Source: a bacterium (lineage in GTDB: Bacteria; Bacillota; Clostridia; Lachnospirales; Lachnospiraceae). From it: DNA of 64,000 nucleotides. The stretch lies in assembly GCA_004562765.1 (NCBI GenBank), contig SFRL01000007.1, positions 1 to 64,000 of the forward strand. Reading direction: 5' to 3'. The notes under the pieces were generated by a model. The model ran no database searches. It had not been told where the DNA came from and saw nothing but the letters and a program-made list of their open reading frames with translations. The translations under genes were made by a program, and so were the position numbers. This document shows positions 58,717 to 64,000 of this stretch, piece after piece (the first letter of the stretch is position 1; every line of letters begins with the position of its first letter).

Positions 58717-59946
58717 TTATCGCATATCAATCCGCAGATGTCTGGGCAATCCGTCTACCATCATCGGTGAAAGCTCTGCCTGGATCAGCGGCCGGATATA
58801 ATGGATCAGTTCATCCGTCACATAGGTACCGTCATTCGAGATCCACTCCAGCGGTACCTTCTTCTCGATATTCGCAATTTTGTGAACATCCTGACAGCTT
58901 GTTGTACAGATATAGGGATCCTCTGAGATACGGTCAAGCACGATCACCTTTCCTGTCTCACCTTCAAAAGCAGCCTTGACAGCCGCTCCGCCAACCTGAA
59001 ATGCCTCGGTAATATCTACGCGCGAGGTCATATGCGCGGCACATCGCTGCAGCGTAGACAGCTCGATCGCACGGGTCTTTACTCACAGCTCTTCTCCAAT
59101 CTTGTCTGCCAGAAATTTTGCAGTTCCCTGCAGCTGTTTGTGTCCGAATGCATCCACATACTCCAGATGATCCTTTAATTCAAACACATAACGCCCGTCT
59201 GCCATTTTTATACCCTCAGACACTGCGATCACAATGGAACTCTGCTTCTCTGACAACTCCTTTACCTTTTTCATGAAATGATCGATATCAAAGGGAACCT
59301 CCGGTAAAAAGATCATGTCAACACCCTCGCAGTCTTCACCTTCTGCAAGTGCACTGGCCGCCGTCAGCCAGCCGGCATTCCGTCCCATGATCTCAACGAT
59401 CGTGATCGTGGGGTAATCATAGACCAGCCCATCACGGATGATCTCCTTTGTAACTGCCGCAATATATTTTGCCGCACTGCCGTAACCCGGCGTATGATCC
59501 GTCATGGCAAGATCATTGTCGATGGTTTTTGGAACACCCATAAACTTGATCTCACTGCTGCGCAGGATCGCATAATCTGAAAGTTTTTTGATCGTATCCA
59601 TGGAGTCATTGCCACCGATATAAAAGAATGCTTCTATATTCAGTTCCTCTAAGATCTCAAAGATCTGATCATAAACTTCCGTGTTGTCTTTGATCTCCGG
59701 CAGCTTATAGCGGCAGGAACCCAAAAATGACGACGGCGTACGTTTTAAAAGATCAATATCCAGATCCGACTTGATATGCTCCGAAAGATCCACATATTGT
59801 CGATCTAAAAGTCCTTTTACACCGTGAAGCATGCCATACACTTTACCGGCTCCACGATCCTTTGCCGTCTTATATACCCCTACCAGACTGGAATTGATCA
59901 CGGAGGTCGGTCCTCCGGATTGTCCTACAATTACATTACCTCTCAT
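58717..59946 (-). pseudogene. PPi-type 6-phosphofructokinase interrupted by an in-frame TGA
   Basis: Two open segments (287 and 121 codons) in one frame are separated only by a TGA at 59083-59085, where family members usually have Gly (the context reads IGEEL-stop-VKTRAIELSTLQRC). A GGA to TGA change would explain it. Motifs indicate the PPi-dependent type: GGNDSMDT, with Asp where ATP enzymes have Gly, and GVPKTIDNDLA with Lys, plus MGRNAGWLT. Neither frame nor length is otherwise damaged, and the promoter and terminator are intact. It may be a fresh nonsense mutation or a sequence error; readthrough cannot be excluded. The start at 59946 follows AAAGGAGAGG. Confidence 0.8.
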
Positions 59947-59960
59947 AATACCTCTCCTTT

Positions 59961-60013
59961 CAACTGACATGTTAGTCGTTTCTTCTATATTGTACCACCT
60001 AACATGTCAGTTG
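59961..60013. promoter_or_regulatory. Twin palindromic operator at the pfk promoter
   Basis: CAACTGACATGTTAG (59961-59975) and its exact reverse complement (59999-60013) form a 15-base inverted pair with a 23-base centre. Each arm is itself a near-palindrome (CTRACATGTYAG). One copy covers the -35/spacer and the other lies just after the start point, so it cannot be a hairpin in the transcript. It looks like two operator sites for one dimeric repressor, possibly GntR-type. Confidence 0.7.
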
Positions 60014-60017
60014 TCAC
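59989..60017 (-). promoter_or_regulatory. Promoter of the phosphofructokinase gene
   Basis: On the minus strand GTGACA (60012-60017) and TACAAT (59989-59994) are spaced by 17 bases. It starts only eight bases from the end of the GH105 gene. Confidence 0.7.
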
Positions 60018-60024
60018 GCTTTTT

Positions 60025-61167
60025 TCAGCTAATGCAACGAAGTATTTCCGTATATGCCAGAAGGAACGGTCCCACGCCCTTGGCATCATCACTCACCACC
60101 GGTTCTGACATGTAATAATCAAAGGTTCCGCTTCGCATCTGCTTTCCTCCGAGACCGGCAACCAGACAGATTCCGCCTAAATGGAGTTCCCCGTTTTCAT
60201 CTGTGGACAGATATTTATCGCAAATGCCGTGAAATGCTTTCTCGCCGTAAACGCGGTATTCCTCCGGCAAAAAGCCGAGGCGTACACCCTTGAGCAATGC
60301 ATATGCCATGATGGAACTGCCGCTGGTCTCCAGATAATTTTTCTCCATACCACCCAGATTCACGACCTGATACCACATACCGCTCGGATCCTGATACCGC
60401 AGCATGGCATCGATCAGCTCACGGAATACCAGTTTCAGGTTTTCGTAAGGTTCCCCACAAGACGGGTCTGCCTTATCCAATGTATCCAGCAATGCCATTG
60501 CATACCAGCCCAGCGCCCGCAGCCAGAAATTCTGGCTGAGTCCGGTCACCTGATCGCACCAGAACATCTCGCGGGATGAATCATAAGCATGAAAATAAAG
60601 ACCCGTTTTCGGATCGCGCATATATTTCACAACCGTTTCAAACTGGCTGAAAATGTCATCGTAGTTCTTTTTATCGTGAAACCGCGTCTCGTATTCCATG
60701 TAAAACGGCTGACACATGTACAATCCGTCAAGCCATACCTGATTCGGATAGATCTTTTTATGCCAGAAATTGCCTTCCTTTGTCCGGGGCATCTGCTCGA
60801 TCTGGCTGTAGATCAGATCGATCGCCTTTCGATATTTCTCTTTTCCGGTCAGATCATACAGTTCGAACAGTGTTTTTCCCGCATTGATATTATCAATATT
60901 CAGTTCCTGCACATCGTAACCCTCGATCGTACCGTCTTCATGTACCTTACAGTCAATAAAAGCATCCGCAAACTGCAGATATTTTTCGTCTTTTTTGATG
61001 GCGTACATTTCCAAAATTGCCTTGATCATACATCCGTCTATATAATTCCAGTTGGACTTCAAGCCCTGCATGATCTTTTCCAGATTCCAGACCGGACGCT
61101 CCGGTGTACTTTTCTCCATCAATTCCTCAATATATCGTTCTATCAGATCCATTTTCTTCTGGTCCAT
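60025..61167 (-). CDS. GH105 unsaturated rhamnogalacturonyl hydrolase
   Basis: A 380-residue glycoside hydrolase of the GH105 family (YteR/RhiN-like). Typical segments are YPNQVWLDGLYMCQPF, WLRALGWYAMALLDTLD, YLETSGSSIMAYALLKG and VGPFLLAYTEI. No signal peptide is present, so it acts in the cytoplasm. There it removes unsaturated galacturonyl groups from imported rhamnogalacturonan fragments. It follows the yesL-type gene by three bases; GGAGG lies 11 bases before the start. Confidence 0.88.
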   Translation of the reverse strand: MDQKKMDLIERYIEELMEKSTPERPVWNLEKIMQGLKSNWNYIDGCMIKAILEMYAIKKDEKYLQFADAFIDCKVHEDGTIEGYDVQELNIDNINAGKTLFELYDLTGKEKYRKAIDLIYSQIEQMPRTKEGNFWHKKIYPNQVWLDGLYMCQPFYMEYETRFHDKKNYDDIFSQFETVVKYMRDPKTGLYFHAYDSSREMFWCDQVTGLSQNFWLRALGWYAMALLDTLDKADPSCGEPYENLKLVFRELIDAMLRYQDPSGMWYQVVNLGGMEKNYLETSGSSIMAYALLKGVRLGFLPEEYRVYGEKAFHGICDKYLSTDENGELHLGGICLVAGLGGKQMRSGTFDYYMSEPVVSDDAKGVGPFLLAYTEILRCIS

Positions 61168-61170
61168 CGC

Positions 61171-61851
61171 TCAATGATCCTCCTTTTGCGGCTGCTCAGC
61201 CCGTTGTTCTTCTATCTCATCTTCTATCTCATCTTCATCCTTGGGCAGGTAAGGTTCAAAGACGCGATTATAATATGCCGTAAAAAAATAAGCAATAAAG
61301 CCGGCTCCAAACATGATCGTAAGATAATTCACCAAGCCGACGGTCGTGTTTGCCCATACGACAACCACAACCAGTATGGCCATTTGCAAGGTTGCCTTCC
61401 AATTCCGTATCGCGAGGAAAAAAGAATACCTGATCGTGTCTTTGACCCGATTGACAAACTTGCTCTGCACACCAAACACATACAGCAGCGTCAAGAAATA
61501 CGGGATTGCCAAAACGCAGGCTGCGACCTTCATGAAGGTCCCGTAGCTGTTTCGCGCCTGATTTCCCAGGATCATATCCGCCGCCAATATGCCACCCGCG
61601 ATGAAATAAATAAAAAACAGCGCAGTCGCCTGCTTAAAGTTTTCCCGAAAGGACGTCCAAAAATTGGACCACGGATATCCATCATGATGATGCAGCTTCA
61701 TGCAGCTATACATTAACGCAGTTGTAGATGCTCCGATCGTAAAAACCGGAAGCGAAAACAACATCCACATAAAATTCAGGATAATGATCTCTCCGATCGT
61801 ATTGATTGCCTGAAAAACAGGATTGTCATAATGAAAGAAACGTTTCAGCAT
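61171..61851 (-). CDS. YesL-family membrane protein (DUF624)
   Basis: A 226-residue membrane protein with about five helices and an acidic/Gln-rich tail (EDEIEDEIEEQRAEQPQKED). The start MLKRFFHYDNPVFQAINTIGEIIILNF and SLPVFTIGASTTALMYSC are typical of YesL/DUF624, which accompanies pectin and other polysaccharide uptake genes in Firmicutes. Molecular function is unknown. Confidence 0.85.
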   Translation of the reverse strand: MLKRFFHYDNPVFQAINTIGEIIILNFMWMLFSLPVFTIGASTTALMYSCMKLHHHDGYPWSNFWTSFRENFKQATALFFIYFIAGGILAADMILGNQARNSYGTFMKVAACVLAIPYFLTLLYVFGVQSKFVNRVKDTIRYSFFLAIRNWKATLQMAILVVVVVWANTTVGLVNYLTIMFGAGFIAYFFTAYYNRVFEPYLPKDEDEIEDEIEEQRAEQPQKEDH

Positions 61852-61887
61852 ATTTTTTCCTCTTCATTTTGTGTATTTGTAATAGTT

Positions 61888-62730
61888 CTATATCTCACAG
61901 GCATCCCACAGATTTTGTATGCAGGTTCTGGCTGCAACAGCATTTTCCGGCAGGGTGTTTTCCAGCGTCACATGAATATAAGGCTTTTTCTGTTTGATAA
62001 AACGAATGATCTCGCTGTAATCCATCTCTCCGGTACCCGCTGCGACAGACACCAGTTCACCGTCACGCACAATAAAATCCTTGATATGGATCACTGCCAT
62101 ATCATCCCCCAGCAGTTCAATGGCCTCGCGGATGATCTCATCGCGCCGATCGTAATTACTGATGTCCAACAGATTGACCGGATCAAAGATGATCTGCAGA
62201 TTTGGTGACTGTATCGTATCCAGCACCTCTCTGGCACATTTCGGATTCCAGACGATGTGCTTAAATACCGGTTCGATCGCAAGGATCACGCCCATCTGCT
62301 GCGCGTACTCCACGACAGGGCGAAGATTTTTTATAAAAATCTGAAGAGCCTCCCCGGAGTGATTGCGTTCTTCATAAGCATATCGCTCATTGACTGCACC
62401 GGTCTCTGTGCCTACAACACCGGCTCCCAGAAGCGATGCAAACCGCAGGTGTGCCAGATATCTCCTCTGATTTTTTTTCAGGCTCGCCTCATCCGGTGTT
62501 GCCAGATTCAGGTAACAGCCGAGCACTGCCACATCCAGTCCTGTACGGGCAAATAACCGTTTCAGATAGCAGGCAAAGCCCGGGGTCAGCGCACTGTCAT
62601 CCACGGAATAATCTTTGATCACCTTGGATAATGCCAGATGTCCGCAGGAGAACCCCTGCGAAGCCGCTATTTCAAGACGTTCTTCCAGCGGCGCTTCTTT
62701 GATATCGTGCAAACGTATTCCAAGCTGCAT
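61888..62730 (-). CDS. Sugar phosphate isomerase/epimerase family protein
   Basis: A 280-residue xylose-isomerase-like TIM-barrel protein. Metal-ligand-type segments are ILAIEPVF, LQIIFDPVNLLD, AVIHIKDF and IHVTLENTLP. Members interconvert or dehydrate sugars and inositols; here it is linked to pectin sugars by its position between GH28 and yesL. The exact reaction is unknown. GGAG precedes the ATG. Confidence 0.82.
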   Translation of the reverse strand: MQLGIRLHDIKEAPLEERLEIAASQGFSCGHLALSKVIKDYSVDDSALTPGFACYLKRLFARTGLDVAVLGCYLNLATPDEASLKKNQRRYLAHLRFASLLGAGVVGTETGAVNERYAYEERNHSGEALQIFIKNLRPVVEYAQQMGVILAIEPVFKHIVWNPKCAREVLDTIQSPNLQIIFDPVNLLDISNYDRRDEIIREAIELLGDDMAVIHIKDFIVRDGELVSVAAGTGEMDYSEIIRFIKQKKPYIHVTLENTLPENAVAARTCIQNLWDACEI

Positions 62731-62777
62731 ATTTTTTCTCCTTTTCGCTCTTGTGCTCCACAGAGCAGATGTCCCTC

Positions 62778-64000
62778 CTAGTCCCGGATCAGCCGGTCTA
62801 CACCGTGCAGGATAAAAGGCTCACCACACTGCCCTTCCATATGGATATTTTCCAGAATCAGTTCCTTTACATTTTCCGCATAGATCCCCATCTTCGAACA
62901 TGCCTCCACGCCGTTTGACATGATCGGAACATCTGACTTTGCCTCTGATGCAAAACTCATGGTGCAGTTCTTCATCTCCAGCTTCTCGATCTTGCTCTCG
63001 GGCAATCCTGCAAAATAGGCCGCTGCCACATGACAGTTCACGGCATTGATATTTTCAAACAGAAAATGCTTCATCGCCGGCGTGCGCTCGTCCACTTCAT
63101 GCCACTCCCTTGACTGTACATATTCCGTTCGTCCATCCGGATCGCAAAAATAAAACGCATTTGCCGTAAAGGGAGTCATGACCTGATCCATCTCAATATC
63201 CTTAAATACGATCTCATCCAACACGGAATCCCTTCCACGACCGCGTCTGGTCTTGATGCGGAGTCCGCGGTCCGTGTCGTAGAAACGGCACTTTTCTACC
63301 AACACATCATGTACGCCCGCGCCGATCTCACTGCCGACTGTGACCGCACCATGTCCGTTCTCCATAAGGCACTGGCAGATATGTATACGCTCTGATGCAA
63401 CCTTATATTTGCGACCCATGTAGATCTTCCCGGATTTTACAGCGATACAGTCATCACCAAGTGAGAAATGAACGCCGAGGATCTCTACATCTCGACAGGA
63501 TTCCGGATCAAGTCCATCCGTATTCGGGGACACCTGCGGATTTTGAATCGTCTGACCGCAAAACAGCAGTTCCTCGCTGAAATACGGGTGAATGGTCCAT
63601 GAAGGGCTGTTGCAGAACAGCAGTCCCTGCACCTTTATCCGCTTGCATCTCTCTAAAAAAAGTAAGCGCGGGCGAAATGCACCGACCATTATTTTTTCAT
63701 TATACCACCAATTATCATGAGTTGCACATCCATTGATCATGCCTTCGCCGTACAGTGTTACATCTGTAACATCAATACCTGTCACAATGCCGGCAAACAT
63801 TGGCAGCGGATTTCCCTCCCATGTACCGAGGTTATATTCATCGGTCTCATCATAGCTCTCGATCATGCCGGGAAATTTTGCGAAGCGATTCCGATCCGTT
63901 TCCGCCAGAAGCTCTGCCCCTTTCGCAAGTTCCAGATTCAGACCGCTTTTCAGAAAAATACTGGTGATCTTATAGGTTCCCTTCGGTATCAGGACACGGC
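62778..64000 (-). CDS. GH28 polygalacturonase-family glycoside hydrolase, partial
   Basis: At least 407 residues, open to the window edge, so the N-terminus is missing. It is a right-handed beta-helix GH28 enzyme with all hallmark motifs: PNTDGLDPES, SLGDDCIAVKSG (the catalytic Asp pair), ENGHGAVTVGSE and LRIKTRRGRGRD. It hydrolyses galacturonan linkages. No secretion signal can be judged. It is the first visible gene of a pectin operon with the isomerase, yesL and GH105 genes. The Met at 63866 is internal; homologous sequence continues upstream (GTYKITSIFLKSGLNLEL). Confidence 0.92.
   Translation of the reverse strand, partial: RVLIPKGTYKITSIFLKSGLNLELAKGAELLAETDRNRFAKFPGMIESYDETDEYNLGTWEGNPLPMFAGIVTGIDVTDVTLYGEGMINGCATHDNWWYNEKIMVGAFRPRLLFLERCKRIKVQGLLFCNSPSWTIHPYFSEELLFCGQTIQNPQVSPNTDGLDPESCRDVEILGVHFSLGDDCIAVKSGKIYMGRKYKVASERIHICQCLMENGHGAVTVGSEIGAGVHDVLVEKCRFYDTDRGLRIKTRRGRGRDSVLDEIVFKDIEMDQVMTPFTANAFYFCDPDGRTEYVQSREWHEVDERTPAMKHFLFENINAVNCHVAAAYFAGLPESKIEKLEMKNCTMSFASEAKSDVPIMSNGVEACSKMGIYAENVKELILENIHMEGQCGEPFILHGVDRLIRD

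Noticed and set aside
59083..59085. Recoding of TGA as Gly or selenocysteine in pfk
   Set aside because: TGA clearly acts as stop in many genes here (for example pgsA, nadD and rimO junctions), there is no SECIS-like hairpin, and PFKs do not carry selenocysteine.
60589..61716. 375-codon plus-strand frame opposite GH105 and yesL
   Set aside because: Antisense shadow of two well-supported genes; no ribosome site, no domain.

Overview
The window reads as ordinary chromosome of a spore-forming, low-to-moderate G+C Firmicute, most likely a gut Lachnospiraceae (class Clostridia). This is an inference from gene content and order: strong AGGAGG-type ribosome sites, a Prp protease with an N-terminally extended L27, RemA, an alpha/beta small acid-soluble spore protein, GerW/YtfJ and YlbJ-like sporulation proteins, a HisZ/short-HisG pair, a PPi-type phosphofructokinase and a pectin-degradation cluster. 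Almost all genes lie on the minus strand in long, tightly packed operons with many ATGA overlaps. I see no rRNA, tRNA, CRISPR array, insertion sequence or prophage, and no gene-free stretch longer than about 300 bases.

Layout. 1-2.5 kb: a minus-strand membrane/regulator module (DUF2975, YozG-like XRE regulator, DUF4173). Its outermost 120 bases look foreign and abut an AAGCTT site. 2.5-6.8 kb: MFS transporter, dtd, an orphan Xer-type recombinase, then a divergent lysM (YneA-like)/lexA pair sharing a dense cluster of SOS boxes. 6.8-17 kb: a minus-strand operon from a conserved radical-SAM pair and RNase G through rplU-prp-rpmA-obgE-yhbY-nadD-yqeK-rsfS, with an NDP-sugar pyrophosphorylase and a NahK-like sugar kinase at its end. 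17-25.4 kb: a small membrane protein, a 1058-residue secreted protein, and a histidine operon hisZ-hisG-hisD-hisIE whose last gene carries an extra HisF-like barrel. 25.4-37.8 kb: recU, two pseudouridine synthases, a YgiQ radical-SAM protein, an M23 peptidase, a YlbJ-like protein, and the yicC-remA-gmk-rpoZ-rimO-pgsA-cinA-rsmD-coaD run. 37.9-44.6 kb: rqcH and a spore protein gene on plus, then recG-fakA-asp23 (minus) divergent from rpmB (plus). 44.7-57 kb: a small membrane ORF, gerW/ytfJ-ytfI-like sporulation genes, NUDIX, a PBP and FtsW/RodA pair, a U32 protein, zapA, ruvBA, a Gx transporter, a NusG-domain-II protein, miaB and a DUF896 gene. 57-64 kb: apbE (plus), a PAS protein, a phosphofructokinase gene broken by one in-frame TGA, and a pectin operon (GH28, sugar isomerase, YesL, GH105).

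How the parts fit. Much of the window is housekeeping: ribosome assembly and quality control (Obg, RsfS, YhbY, RimO, RsmD, RqcH, L21/L27/L28), DNA repair and recombination (LexA, RecU, RuvAB, RecG, Xer), cell-wall growth and division, and cofactor synthesis (NadD, CoaD). The accessory pieces are the pectin cluster, the amino-sugar kinase/pyrophosphorylase pair and the large secreted protein. The signals most worth following are a pseudoenzyme-like HisF domain fused to HisIE, the nonsense-interrupted pfk with a two-site palindromic operator at its promoter, the multi-box SOS control region, and a long FtsW/PBP gene overlap. I did not find a clearly new multi-gene system.
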